Shown: positions 45,129-54,493, counted from the stretch's first letter. The stretch: DNA of 64,000 nucleotides from Colwellia psychrerythraea 34H (GCF_000012325.1 NC_003910.7:2728001-2792000), one strand, 5' to 3'. Translations and numbers: made by a program. The notes: generated from the sequence alone by a model not told the origin.

Positions 45129-45977
45129 ATGAATCATTATCAAATAATTGTACTGTTACTATTTATCCTAGTTAGCTTTTATTTAAAATTAAATAACTCT
45201 AAAAAAGATCGCATTAAAACTCAGCGTCAAGGCTTGCTTAATATAAAAGGTTTGAAGCAGCTTATTTATTTAATTCAACAACACAGAGGAATGACGGCGG
45301 CTTATTTAAATGGTAAAAAAGAAATATTACCTAAAATAACTATCATCAGACAATGCATTCAAGAAAACATTAATAAAAATAAGCTAACTTTTTCTAATGA
45401 TAATGAACGTTGGCAAAGTTTTCTGGATCATTGGCAAAGACTTGGCACAGCTAGTGTGGGAGCAAGTGCGGATAATAGTTTTGATCAACATACTCAATTG
45501 ATTAGAAATCTCTTATATCTACTTGAGGACGAAGCCGAAAAAGGCTTGTTGTTTTCTCAATTTTTACCTCAGTTTCCTCAAGCGGGCTATGTATGGCGTG
45601 AAGTGATCGGTGTAACAGAAGTTGTTGGTCAGGCAAGAGCCATTGGCGTGGGCGTTGCAACACAAAAAACTTGCTCTAGTACCGACAGTATTCGACTAAG
45701 TTACTTACAACAACAAATTAGTGAAGTGATCAAAACTGTATTACATCAACTTTATTGCTTACCACAATATTTAGATGAACATAATAGGTTAATTAAAATC
45801 ACACAAGAGCAAACCGAAATGTTCTTATCCACCGTTGACCAAGCTTTTCTTAGTGCCGACAAAATCACGTTAGATCAACAAGTATATTTTGAACAAGCCA
45901 GTTTGCTTATTCAGTCTATCGATGATGTATTTAAACATCAGTTAATGCAAATCAGTAACTCTTTGGATGTAAATTGA
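45129..45977 (+). CDS. Membrane-anchored NIT-like (nitrate/nitrite-sensing) domain protein
   Basis: A 282-residue protein: one membrane segment (about 5-19) followed by basic residues (K-K-D-R-I-K-T-Q-R), which by the positive-inside rule puts the rest in the cytoplasm. The helical body has features of the NIT fold: L-I-Y-L-I-Q-Q-H-R-G-M-T-A-A-Y near the start and V-V-G-Q-A-R-A-I-G-V-G-V-A in the middle, matching the 'xxERGxxxxY' and 'xxxRGxxG' helices of NIT sensors. NIT domains bind nitrate or nitrite. It is 41 bp downstream of a chemoreceptor that lacks a sensor, so the pair looks like a split receptor. The domain call is by pattern only. Confidence 0.65.
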   Translation: MNHYQIIVLLLFILVSFYLKLNNSKKDRIKTQRQGLLNIKGLKQLIYLIQQHRGMTAAYLNGKKEILPKITIIRQCIQENINKNKLTFSNDNERWQSFLDHWQRLGTASVGASADNSFDQHTQLIRNLLYLLEDEAEKGLLFSQFLPQFPQAGYVWREVIGVTEVVGQARAIGVGVATQKTCSSTDSIRLSYLQQQISEVIKTVLHQLYCLPQYLDEHNRLIKITQEQTEMFLSTVDQAFLSADKITLDQQVYFEQASLLIQSIDDVFKHQLMQISNSLDVN

Positions 45978-46063
45978 AGGGTCCATGCTAGCTATCAATA
46001 TCGTCTTATTTAAAAAAACTCATCAATACCTTATCTAGCTATTTTAATTACTGGAAATAATCA

Positions 46064-47350
46064 ATGACAATAACATCAGTAGCTTCTGTAGCTAAAACTG
46101 CATTATCTCTACTCACATTGGAAGAAATCAAAGGCTCGACTCATCAAGTGGAAAAAGGTGTTCTAAGTACCTTTGAAAATATAACACTAACGAGTCACTT
46201 TCAGCCTATATACAGTATTGATCATCAGAAAATAATTGGTTATGAGGCACTCATTAGGGGGAAAGATAATGATGGAAATAACATCACCCCAGACGTAATA
46301 TTCGACACACCGTGTGATGAAAGGAGTAGTGTTTATCTTGACCGTTTATGTCGTTATACCCACGTTGCCAATTCTCAAAAATTAGAGGATCAAGATAAAT
46401 GGTTGTTTATCAATGTTTCCAGTCTAGCCTGTGAAAAAGGTCGAAATTATGGAACTTTTTTTTCCGATTTATTAAGTTATTTCAATATTCCCGCTGAAAG
46501 GGTCGTGGTTGAAATCATAGAGGATCACTGTAACAACAATGCTCAATTATTGGAAACATGTAATTATTATAAATCTATGGGCTGCCTCATTGCTATCGAT
46601 GATTTCGGTGCCGGGCACTCAAATTTTGAGCGTATCTGGAACCTTCGACCCGATATAGTTAAGTTAGACCGCTCAATACTTTTAAGAGCAATAAAGTCGA
46701 ATCATACCCAAAAGATGTTAACCAGTATTGTCCAAATTTTACACCAATCTGGTTGTTTAGTTGTAATAGAAGGGATAGAAACTGAGGAGCAGGCATTAAT
46801 TGCCATCGACAGTAATGCTGATTTTGTTCAAGGATTTTATTTTTCTCGCCCCCAAGCTGCTAGCTACATCCAAACTGAAACAAAACCATTGTTTGCTCAC
46901 TTAGTGAAACAAAATATCGCTATAGAACAATATCAATTACATCAAGATTTACATTGGTCATCCACTTACCGTAAGACATTTTTACAGGCTGTAATGACAA
47001 TAAAAACAGGTGAAATCATAAATAGTGTTATAAAGCCGCTGATGAATTTGAAAAAAGTAATTCGTTGCTTTCTGGTAGATAATCAAGGACAACAACTGGG
47101 TGAGTCTTATATAGTCGACCAAGGAAAACTAAACCCTGCAGGGCAATTTTATCAATTACAACTGGGTAAAGACGCTAATTGGTATCGCAAACATTATATA
47201 CGTAATGCCCTTAGACAGCCTAATCAAATGCATATTTCACCACCTTACCAATCTATTACAGGAGATGGGCTCTGTATTACCACCTCAATGTGCTTTGATA
47301 CTGATGAAGGACAAAAAATATTATGCATGGATATTTTAGCTGGACACTAA
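46064..47350 (+). CDS. EAL-domain c-di-GMP phosphodiesterase with C-terminal sensor-like region
   Basis: A 428-residue cytoplasmic protein. The EAL domain (about 30-280) retains the residues needed for c-di-GMP hydrolysis: E61-A-L, Asn117 (F-I-N-V-S), Glu150, the D-D-F-G pair 179-180, Lys200 (V-K-L-D-R) and Glu236 (I-E-G-I-E-T). It is therefore predicted active. The C-terminal third (about 290-428) resembles a Cache/PDC-type sensory fold but has no membrane anchor; the ligand is unknown. It is the third gene after the chemoreceptor and the NIT-like protein (86-bp spacer) and may be the output linking the same signal to c-di-GMP. No GGDEF domain. Confidence 0.88.
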   Translation: MTITSVASVAKTALSLLTLEEIKGSTHQVEKGVLSTFENITLTSHFQPIYSIDHQKIIGYEALIRGKDNDGNNITPDVIFDTPCDERSSVYLDRLCRYTHVANSQKLEDQDKWLFINVSSLACEKGRNYGTFFSDLLSYFNIPAERVVVEIIEDHCNNNAQLLETCNYYKSMGCLIAIDDFGAGHSNFERIWNLRPDIVKLDRSILLRAIKSNHTQKMLTSIVQILHQSGCLVVIEGIETEEQALIAIDSNADFVQGFYFSRPQAASYIQTETKPLFAHLVKQNIAIEQYQLHQDLHWSSTYRKTFLQAVMTIKTGEIINSVIKPLMNLKKVIRCFLVDNQGQQLGESYIVDQGKLNPAGQFYQLQLGKDANWYRKHYIRNALRQPNQMHISPPYQSITGDGLCITTSMCFDTDEGQKILCMDILAGH

Positions 47351-47761
47351 TCTTGATTTTCTAGTTTCTATAAACTAGGCCATTGGCAGTAGTTAGTCTT
47401 TTCAGCCATAAATGGCTGCTATTGGTGACAAACGGAATAATATAAATATTATGGTTAACTTCCGCTTTGCGCCTTTGTTGACTTTATAATATTAAATACA
47501 GTTACTTACAGAATCCCAAGTAAAATCATCGTTGCCATTCTAATACTCGACTAACTAAAATAGAAATTCGATATGGTGTTATTTTACTTTGATCTAAAGC
47601 CTATTTTGATGTGTTTTTGAGTTGTTTATGAGGTACGGAAAGACAGGTAAAGGTAATAATTAACCTATATTTATTGCAAGGAAGCACAATTAATATTGTA
47701 AGTATTTTACGGATGATGAATAGAAGTAGCTAATAAGATACGACCCTATGAGGTATTCATT
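47351..47761. other. Intergenic stretch with no gene
   Basis: About 410 bp. A 6-bp hairpin (CAGCCA/TGGCTG, about 47402-47417) follows the EAL gene; without a T-run it is a weak terminator candidate. No gene seen. Confidence 0.45.
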
Positions 47762-48094
47762 ATGAATAATAATCTCCTCCCCGACCATAAAACGCTAAGG
47801 GAATTAGCTGAAAACTCACCCGACAAACTTGAACTCATTCTTAGGGAAAATATTGCCGCAATCATCGATAAAACATCAGGAATCCACCGACGACGTTTAC
47901 AAGGATTGCAATTTCAGATAGATGTACAAAGGAAGCTGGCAAAAAATCCTGTCGATTCCTGTATACGAATATCGCGAATGATGCAGGATTCTTTTATTGA
48001 ATTGAATAGAGCATTAAATAATTTAACTAAAAACCAGCCAATTTTGGACAAAAAAAAGGATTTTGATATCATCTACTTAACAGATATAGGATGA
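47762..48094 (+). CDS. DUF3135-family protein
   Basis: A 110-residue cytoplasmic protein with the pattern L-R-E-L-A-E-N-S-P-D-K-L-E at the start, R-R-R-L-Q-G-L-Q-F-Q-I-D in the middle and N-P-V-D-S-C-I-R-I-S-R-M-M-Q-D-S-F near the end. This is the DUF3135 family of gammaproteobacteria, whose function is unknown. It is all helical and has no membrane segment. It stands alone between the EAL gene and the leftward hipBA operon. Confidence 0.75.
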   Translation: MNNNLLPDHKTLRELAENSPDKLELILRENIAAIIDKTSGIHRRRLQGLQFQIDVQRKLAKNPVDSCIRISRMMQDSFIELNRALNNLTKNQPILDKKKDFDIIYLTDIG

Positions 48095-48194
48095 CATAAC
48101 CACCACTTTGACGAAAAATGAGTGCATCACGTAGTAATGCTGAAGAAATAATGATGCCCTATTTTTTATGCTAACTAAACTAAACTAAAAACAA

Positions 48195-49508
48195 CTACAA
48201 AAAAAGCCTTAGATTTTGGCTTATTTCTTTTATTAGTGAGTTCGGCACGGCGTGCTCTGCAGCGTACTTATCCCATTGAGATACCGCTTCGATTGTTTGA
48301 TTTAACACATCATCTATTTTTCGTTTGCTAAAGATTGGGCTCAACTTTTCAAAGCTGTAGAAATCATCTCTGGTGAAATTATCTTGTTTCCCGTTAAGTG
48401 TCATCCAATGTTTACTTACCCAATGACTATCGGGTTTGTAGCTATAGGCTAAATCGTAAGCTGGAGCTAGTTGCCATTTATGGTCTTTATCTAACATAAA
48501 TCCAAAGTTTTTGGCGTGATCATCATGATTTCGAGATATTACGTTAAATACCATGCGTTTAAATAGCTGCATTGCATCGTCTGGACTCAGTTTTAATTTT
48601 CTTGCTGTGTTAAATAGTTCAGCATAAGAGTATGAGCCTATTTGTTTGTAGCTTACATGCTCAAGTCCATTGAGTGTTTGTACGTGTATTTTGTCATTAC
48701 CGTTTCGATCAAATCTTTCGGTGATAAAATGTCTGCGTTTACCTTCATTAAGTAAATGGCATGGCATCATATCGATACCACATTCTTTCGCTAATATGTG
48801 GTAGGTATATTCCATCGCGCCATAACCCATAGGATCGCCAAAGGTCTCTTGATTTTTATTATGTTCACTGACGCCGTCAAATTTCATCAAGTAGTGGGTA
48901 AAACCTTCAGGCGCATCAGTTTGGCCTGAGCGAACTTGGGTTAAGTCGTTATTGAAAGCAAGCACAGCTTTTGGCCTTGCACCACCAGCGCTCATACCAA
49001 CGGACATAAGAGACATCATTGCTTCTTTGTCTTCTTGGCCATTATTTTCAAGGTCAACGCTAAATTGTTGTCGTTTATCTAATACGTCTTGTGCGATAGA
49101 AACGAGCGATTCAATGTGTATTGGCTGTGAAGCATTAAGGTTTTTTCTTTTTGTGGCAGGTGAGTAAGTTAAAGCCCCCATGCCGCGCATACCTGTGTAT
49201 TGTAGTCGTTGTAAAGGCGTGATATCACTGGTTGATTTACCTTGGCTGGCTATCCAAGCATTCATAACAGCATTACCAAAATCATCCGGTAGTGAGTCGG
49301 CGATAAGTCCTGGTAGTCCTTTAAAAGTATTCTGGTCTAGCTGGGGAAATGAATAAATATTTTTAGCCAGCGGCATTTTGATTGGCGATAACTCAATGCC
49401 TGTTTTGATAAAACTGGGGAAGTATTCAAACGATCCCATTTGGGTATCGGTGTTGTAGCTAACTGCGCCTACGTCAAACGCTTTGTACTTAACCTTTATG
49501 ACTTCCAT
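48195..49508 (-). CDS. hipA: HipA-type serine/threonine kinase toxin
   Basis: A HipA-family kinase of 437 residues. In the E. coli system HipA phosphorylates glutamyl-tRNA synthetase and causes growth arrest and persistence. Family marks: an N-terminal couple_hipA domain (F-P-S-F-I-K-T-G-I-E-L-S-P-I), the G-G-A-R-P-K-A segment, the catalytic S-R-N-H-D-D-H-A-K-N block and the metal-binding A-P-A-Y-D-L-A. Its ATG at 49508 overlaps the hipB stop (TAATG); a second in-frame ATG at 49514 is possible. The 3' end of the gene encodes part of its own terminator. Neutralised by the HipB-like protein encoded immediately upstream. Confidence 0.88.
   Translation of the reverse strand: MEVIKVKYKAFDVGAVSYNTDTQMGSFEYFPSFIKTGIELSPIKMPLAKNIYSFPQLDQNTFKGLPGLIADSLPDDFGNAVMNAWIASQGKSTSDITPLQRLQYTGMRGMGALTYSPATKRKNLNASQPIHIESLVSIAQDVLDKRQQFSVDLENNGQEDKEAMMSLMSVGMSAGGARPKAVLAFNNDLTQVRSGQTDAPEGFTHYLMKFDGVSEHNKNQETFGDPMGYGAMEYTYHILAKECGIDMMPCHLLNEGKRRHFITERFDRNGNDKIHVQTLNGLEHVSYKQIGSYSYAELFNTARKLKLSPDDAMQLFKRMVFNVISRNHDDHAKNFGFMLDKDHKWQLAPAYDLAYSYKPDSHWVSKHWMTLNGKQDNFTRDDFYSFEKLSPIFSKRKIDDVLNQTIEAVSQWDKYAAEHAVPNSLIKEISQNLRLFL
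48199..48222 (-). terminator. Terminator overlapping the hipA 3' end
   Basis: On the minus strand AAGCC and GGCTT form a 5-bp stem with a 9-base loop followed by TTTTT. The last codons of hipA lie within it. The stem is short. Confidence 0.5.
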
Positions 49509-49870
49509 TACCATGTGGGAGTATCCTTACTTTGGCTGCTATTTTTGCTATTTATTATTTTACTGGTACTTTTACGTGCGCTAGTTGCTCTTTTACGTTC
49601 TTTACCCTGAAGTTCAATTAATTGAACCGGAGATATCTCTTGTTTTGGGATAAACGAATTAAGTTGCTCTGTTAGATCAAGTGCGATAAGAATAGCTATC
49701 ATGGATTCAAGCGTTGATTTACCTTTTTCACCATTAGTCACCGCTTTGAGGGATAATCCTGCTTTGTTAGCTAAAGCTTTCTGGGTGAGGTTCGCATTGA
49801 GTCGGGCGGTTTTAATTCTATCGCCCAGTTCACCCGCAATAGCATGCGCTGTTAATTGATCAATATTCAT
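49508..49870 (-). CDS. hipB: HipB-like antitoxin and autorepressor
   Basis: A 120-residue DNA-binding protein with a Xre/Cro-type helix-turn-helix at about 16-70 (L-G-D-R-I-K-T-A-R, T-Q-K-A-L-A-N-K-A-G-L-S-L-K-A-V) and a long basic Lys/Ser-rich tail (about 92-120). The gene order hipB-hipA with a TAATG overlap is the standard toxin-antitoxin layout. The flexible tail is longer than in E. coli HipB and may be the proteolysis-sensitive part. Several palindromes just upstream (49901-50022) are candidate operators. Confidence 0.85.
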   Translation of the reverse strand: MNIDQLTAHAIAGELGDRIKTARLNANLTQKALANKAGLSLKAVTNGEKGKSTLESMIAILIALDLTEQLNSFIPKQEISPVQLIELQGKERKRATSARKSTSKIINSKNSSQSKDTPTW

Positions 49871-49900
49871 AATATGCCCTAAAAGATGTTTTATATGGGA

Positions 49901-49926
49901 TATACTCGAGTATAACCCTTAAAGGG
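49901..49926. promoter_or_regulatory. hipBA promoter/operator palindromes
   Basis: TATACTCGAGTATA (49901-49914) is a perfect 14-bp palindrome, followed at 49916-49926 by CCCTTAAAGGG. Both lie 30-56 bp upstream of the hipB start, inside a 342-bp gene-free stretch (49871-50212), where HipB autoregulation is expected. Confidence 0.6.
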
Positions 49927-50012
49927 AGTATTACACGACAAGCATAAATATTCAACAATAATGAAAACTACCCTTTATAGGATGATTAACTGCTAAAAAT
50001 AGCAACAAACCT

Positions 50013-50022
50013 CCCTAAAGGG
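50013..50022. promoter_or_regulatory. Further CCCTAAAGGG element upstream of hipBA
   Basis: The palindromic CCCT-AA-AGGG pattern recurs here, and imperfectly at 49971-49981 (CCCTTTATAGG). Together with 49916-49926 this makes an array at about 40-55-bp steps, as seen for multi-operator HipB binding. Confidence 0.45.
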
Positions 50023-50212
50023 ATTGTTAGGTAACCTAGATAAATACAGTGAAAGAGTCTAATGTGCCCTACTCGTTTTCACTGTTGAGGCTGAAATTCA
50101 AGGAAAAATACAATGGGTCTTCAATATAAAACGTCGAAGATGACGTCAGATTTTTACAAGGTATTAATGCACGCTTGAGTAAAGTACAGAGGTAAGAGCA
50201 TAGGTAAGTAAA

Positions 50213-51376
50213 TTATTGAATTACAACTTTATCGCCATCGGCTAGTCTTTCTGCACCTCTTATCGCAACATTATCACCATGTTTTAGTGAACCGGTTATC
50301 GCAACGCGTTCTTTATTTCCTTTACCCACAACAACGGCTAAACGAGATACGGTATTGTCTGCATTCACTTTAATTACGTAACTGCCACTTTTGCGCAAAA
50401 TAAGTGCATCGCGCGGCACAGTTAAGCTTGCTGTTGCTTTTTGAGTCGGCACGCTAACACTAACAAGTTGGCCTGCAGCCCAGTGTTTATTAAATGCTTT
50501 GGGTATATTAAGTCTAACTTCAAAGGTTTGCGATCTTGGATCAGCTCTTGGGATTTTAGCCGTAACAGCAGCCAAGGTTTTTTGATCGCTTGCTGACATA
50601 CTCAATTTGTCACCTTTATTGATGAAAGCTAGGTATTTAATCGGGATGTATAATCGCGCTTCTAAATGCTCGGTATCAAGTAATCTAAGTAAAATATCAC
50701 CACGATTTACTTCACTACCCACTCTTATCAAGCGCTCGGTGATGATTCCGGCAAATGGTGCGGTAATGATGGCACGTGATAATTGTTCATTAATTTGTGC
50801 CAATTTTAATTGGGCAATTTCTAAATCAGCCGCTGCTAAATCATGCTCAGAACGCATTTGATCTAACTTAAATTGCGAGACAGCTTGAGTTTTACTCAGT
50901 GCTTGTAAACGTGACAATTCATTTTTTATATAAGCGACATTGATTCTTGCTCGACTTATCTGCGCCTTTTGTTCTGCTTGTCGTAGTTGAATAGGTAATA
51001 AATCCATTCCCGCAAGTTTATCTCCTTGTGCGACAAAGTCCCCGGGTTCAACTAAGTAATCTACTCTCGCGTTTAGTGAAGCCGTTATTGGGATGTGTGA
51101 TCTACTATATAAGGTCGCGTTGAGTTCAGTTTTTGCTGCCATGGGCATATTGAGCACAGGTGCTACTTTTACTGGTTTTGCGACGACTTTTGTTTCGTTT
51201 TTTTCAACAACATCTGCAGCAAAGCTTACTTGCATTAAGTTCATTGCAATTAGGGTAGTTATTACTACTTTTTTCATCATTTTATGTACTACTTTTGCTG
51301 GTATCGTATTTACTTTTGCAGTATTTATTTGAGCTAAGTTTACTTGTGTTAGCTTTACTTGATTTATTTTTAGCAT
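50213..51376 (-). CDS. RND efflux periplasmic adaptor (membrane fusion protein)
   Basis: A 387-residue HlyD/MFP-type adaptor that links the inner-membrane RND pump encoded just upstream to an outer-membrane channel. It has a lipoyl-like half motif (V-D-Y-L-V-E-P-G-D-F-V-A-Q-G-D-K-L), a coiled-coil hairpin (about 135-200), a second lipoyl half (I-I-T-A-P-F-A-G-I-I) and beta-barrel and membrane-proximal domains. The signal peptide (M-M-K-K-V-V-I-T-T-L to S-F-A-A) only begins at residue 33. The 32-residue extension before it contains four 5-residue repeats. Start could be ATG 51376 or one of the ATGs at residues 33-34. No tolC-like gene is nearby. Confidence 0.86.
   Translation of the reverse strand: MLKINQVKLTQVNLAQINTAKVNTIPAKVVHKMMKKVVITTLIAMNLMQVSFAADVVEKNETKVVAKPVKVAPVLNMPMAAKTELNATLYSRSHIPITASLNARVDYLVEPGDFVAQGDKLAGMDLLPIQLRQAEQKAQISRARINVAYIKNELSRLQALSKTQAVSQFKLDQMRSEHDLAAADLEIAQLKLAQINEQLSRAIITAPFAGIITERLIRVGSEVNRGDILLRLLDTEHLEARLYIPIKYLAFINKGDKLSMSASDQKTLAAVTAKIPRADPRSQTFEVRLNIPKAFNKHWAAGQLVSVSVPTQKATASLTVPRDALILRKSGSYVIKVNADNTVSRLAVVVGKGNKERVAITGSLKHGDNVAIRGAERLADGDKVVIQ
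51302..51361 (-). repeat. Four 15-bp tandem repeats inside the adaptor's 5' end
   Basis: The minus strand carries four degenerate 15-base units that encode Q-V-K-L-T, Q-V-N-L-A, Q-I-N-T-A and K-V-N-T-I. They lie between the first ATG and the signal peptide. Confidence 0.65.
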
Positions 51377-51385
51377 AAATTTCTC

Positions 51386-54300
51386 TTAACGATTACTAAT
51401 ACGTAATTCTTGTTCTGTTGCTGAGATGGACACGATATTGGTTGTAGGTGAAGCATGTTTACCTTGTGTCATTCTCAGTAAACTTGGGAACAATACTAAG
51501 GTGAAAATAGCACTGACCGTCATACCGCCTACGATTACAGCGGCTAGTCCGCGGTATATTTCGCTGCCAACACCTGGCATCAACATTAAAGGCAACATGC
51601 CGAATAAACTGGTTAATGTACTCATGTAGACAGGTCGAGCACGAATACGAATAGCTTGAGCAACTGCATCACAACGAGACAAGCCCTCTAAGCCACCTTG
51701 GTTGGTTTGATCTACCAGTAAAATGGCATTATTAACAACCAAGCCAAGTAAAATAATAAAGCCGATCATCGTTAATAAATCTAATGATTGATAAGTGAAA
51801 ATATTTAAGATACTTAGTCCGATAACACCACCCGCAGTCGCTAATGGCATCACTAATAATACCATTAGACTATCTTTGGCTGACTTGAAAAGTGCTGTCA
51901 TCAGTAAAAATAATATAAGTAACGCTAAGATAAAGTTGCTGATCATATCGCTTATAGCAGAAGCCATCTGATTAGCATTACCACTAAGAGAAATAGCCGA
52001 GTTCTCGGGCAGATCTAACTGCATTTTTGGAATGACTTTTTCATTAATAAGCGCTGTTGCTTCTTCAAGTGACATCGTCGCTGGTGGTGATACTTGAATG
52101 CTGACGGTGCGCTTACCATTGATTCTTTTTAACTCAGTAGGACCTGCTGATCTGGTAATATGAGTTAACTCTCCTAAGGTCTGGATGCCAGCTAACGGAG
52201 TATGCATGGGCATCATGGCGAGTTCGTCAGGGGTTTCCCACTGCTCGCCACGCAATATGATATTAGATCTATGGTTACCATCAAAATACTCGCCAATGAA
52301 TAAACCACTGGTGTAAGCACTAATAGCTCTAGCGACGTCACTACGATTCAATCCAGCTTGAGTAATACGTTGATCATTGGGTAGTAAATTTAGTTCTGGC
52401 TCAGCTAAGTTAAGGCTTGGAATAGGAAATGCGGTGGTGTCTGGCATATTTTCGTTAATCGCTGCAATGCCTGTTTTCGCTACCTCCATTAACCCTTCGA
52501 TATCGGTACCATGAATATCTATATCAATGGTACGGCCATTACCATTGCCAGAGATATTAATCATAGAGCCACGAAACATGAATACTTCGGTATCTGGCAA
52601 ACCTGAAAATACATCCGCTTTAACCACTTTCATTAGCTCTTCAACCCGGCTCGGATCATCAGAATAGATAAAACCTCCCGTTGCATTAGAGCCAAACGAG
52701 TAAAAATTATAACTTTTTATTTTTGGTGATTTCTCTCCCGTTAAGTACGGTGCTAATCGTTTTTTAACCAGACTCGCCATTTCATGTTCAATAAAGTCAA
52801 CATTGCCTCCTGGCGGCATATCTAGGCTGAAAAAGAAACCATCGGTTGGTGCTCTAGGCATGAAATCTGTTTTTGGTAATAAGGTAAAACTAATGATTAA
52901 TGAGCCAGCAAGTAAAAGGCTGATCCAAGTTACTCGTTTGAACTTACTGTTAGTTAACTTCATTACAAGTACAGTGAGGCGTTCCCAATAATGCGCGAAT
53001 GGGTCAATATCACTGACGTCTTTTAACAAGTATTTGCTGGCAATAGGCAATACGGTAATCGCAGAAAGTAGTGAAGCAATAACAGCAATAGAGAGTGTTA
53101 GCGCTAAATCTGAAAAAAGCTGCCCTTCAATACCCTTCATAAATAATATCGGCAGAAATATCGCAACACTGGTCGCGGTTGAGGCAAATAAAGCGCCGGT
53201 GACTTCGGTAGTCCCCTTGAGCACCGCTTTATGATTATCCATGCCTTTACTTTTGAGTCGGACAATATTTTCTTGCACTATGATGGCGGCATCAAGCACT
53301 AAACCAACAGAAAAAGCTAAACCTGCAAGGGAAATAACATTCAGTGTTCGGTCAAAAAGACTTAAGGCAACAAAAGCGACTAATAAAGACACGGGAATGG
53401 TGATCGCGATAATCAAAATATTCCGCATACCTCTCAGAAATAACCATAAGATCACTAACGAAAGTAATACGCCTAGACCTAGGTTATTTTGCACCAGAGA
53501 TAACGCATTTCGAATATGTACGGAAGAGTCAAAACTTAAGTCTACTGTTAATCCTTCTGCTTTTAATGGACCCTCGTTCAGCTCTTTAATCGCGATGTTA
53601 ATTTTATCAAGTAACGCGACTATGTTTTCACCATTTTGACGCCTCAAGGTGAGGTAATATGACGGTTGTCCGTTTCGTAAGTTGAAACCTTGTCGATCGG
53701 CTAACGTGTTATCTACTGTTGCTATATCTTGCAAATAAATTGGTCTTTCATCACTATAACCAATAATCATTTGTGTGAGGTTATCTAGGCTATACTGACC
53801 AGAAAAACGTACCACATATTGGCGACGGCCAACATTAACGGTACCTGCCGAGGTATCATTTGAATTGGTAATGACTGAGCTTATTTCAGCAATAGATAAA
53901 CCTAAAGAGGCGGTTTTAACTGGGTCAAAGGTGACTCTAATTTCTCTTTGCCTATGGCTAGCAAGGTTTACTTCTCCTATACCTGGAATTCGTGCGAATC
54001 TTGGCTCAACTACATCTTCAATGAGTTTTTGATATTGACCAAAATCTTCAACCGGATTATCCGGCAAGGTTTTAATCATCATGGTTGCGGTATTACCACC
54101 ACCATTAGCTGAAACTATTGGCTCAATAGCGTCAATGGGTAAAGGCGGAACTTGGTTCAAGTTATTAATGACATCGAGCATGGCTTTTTGCATATCAGCG
54201 CCGACATCAAAGGTGAGGTTAATTCGCCCAAACCCTTGGTTTATCGAGGTATCAACACGAATAACACCTTGCGTATTTTTTACTACATTTTCGATGGGTT

Positions 54301-54493
54301 CAATGATCACCGACTCTAACTCAGACGGTGCTGCACTTCGCCAACCGGTAAAGATAGTTATTTGAGGCTGTTCTATATCAGGGGTTAATTGAATAGGTAA
54401 TTTAGCGACACTTAACAGGCCAAAAACCATAACTAAAACGACAATAACAATAATTGCTGCAGGGTTTTTCAGTGCAGCTCGTGTGTAGTTCAT
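51386..54493 (-). CDS. RND-family efflux pump permease
   Basis: A 1035-residue inner-membrane RND pump (HAE1/AcrB type) with the usual twelve membrane segments and two large periplasmic loops; S-V-A-K-L-P-I-Q-L-T-P-D-I near the start is typical. The proton-relay residues are unusual: where AcrB has Asp407-Asp408 in segment 4, this protein has L-D401-A402, and the segment-10 Lys of AcrB reads Asn (V-V-N-N-A-I-L-L-V-D). A single Asp may therefore carry proton coupling, as in some marine RND subfamilies. It precedes the adaptor gene by 9 bp and both are cotranscribed leftward. Substrate unknown; drugs, bile-like compounds or fatty acids are possible. Confidence 0.9.
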   Translation of the reverse strand: MNYTRAALKNPAAIIVIVVLVMVFGLLSVAKLPIQLTPDIEQPQITIFTGWRSAAPSELESVIIEPIENVVKNTQGVIRVDTSINQGFGRINLTFDVGADMQKAMLDVINNLNQVPPLPIDAIEPIVSANGGGNTATMMIKTLPDNPVEDFGQYQKLIEDVVEPRFARIPGIGEVNLASHRQREIRVTFDPVKTASLGLSIAEISSVITNSNDTSAGTVNVGRRQYVVRFSGQYSLDNLTQMIIGYSDERPIYLQDIATVDNTLADRQGFNLRNGQPSYYLTLRRQNGENIVALLDKINIAIKELNEGPLKAEGLTVDLSFDSSVHIRNALSLVQNNLGLGVLLSLVILWLFLRGMRNILIIAITIPVSLLVAFVALSLFDRTLNVISLAGLAFSVGLVLDAAIIVQENIVRLKSKGMDNHKAVLKGTTEVTGALFASTATSVAIFLPILFMKGIEGQLFSDLALTLSIAVIASLLSAITVLPIASKYLLKDVSDIDPFAHYWERLTVLVMKLTNSKFKRVTWISLLLAGSLIISFTLLPKTDFMPRAPTDGFFFSLDMPPGGNVDFIEHEMASLVKKRLAPYLTGEKSPKIKSYNFYSFGSNATGGFIYSDDPSRVEELMKVVKADVFSGLPDTEVFMFRGSMINISGNGNGRTIDIDIHGTDIEGLMEVAKTGIAAINENMPDTTAFPIPSLNLAEPELNLLPNDQRITQAGLNRSDVARAISAYTSGLFIGEYFDGNHRSNIILRGEQWETPDELAMMPMHTPLAGIQTLGELTHITRSAGPTELKRINGKRTVSIQVSPPATMSLEEATALINEKVIPKMQLDLPENSAISLSGNANQMASAISDMISNFILALLILFLLMTALFKSAKDSLMVLLVMPLATAGGVIGLSILNIFTYQSLDLLTMIGFIILLGLVVNNAILLVDQTNQGGLEGLSRCDAVAQAIRIRARPVYMSTLTSLFGMLPLMLMPGVGSEIYRGLAAVIVGGMTVSAIFTLVLFPSLLRMTQGKHASPTTNIVSISATEQELRISNR

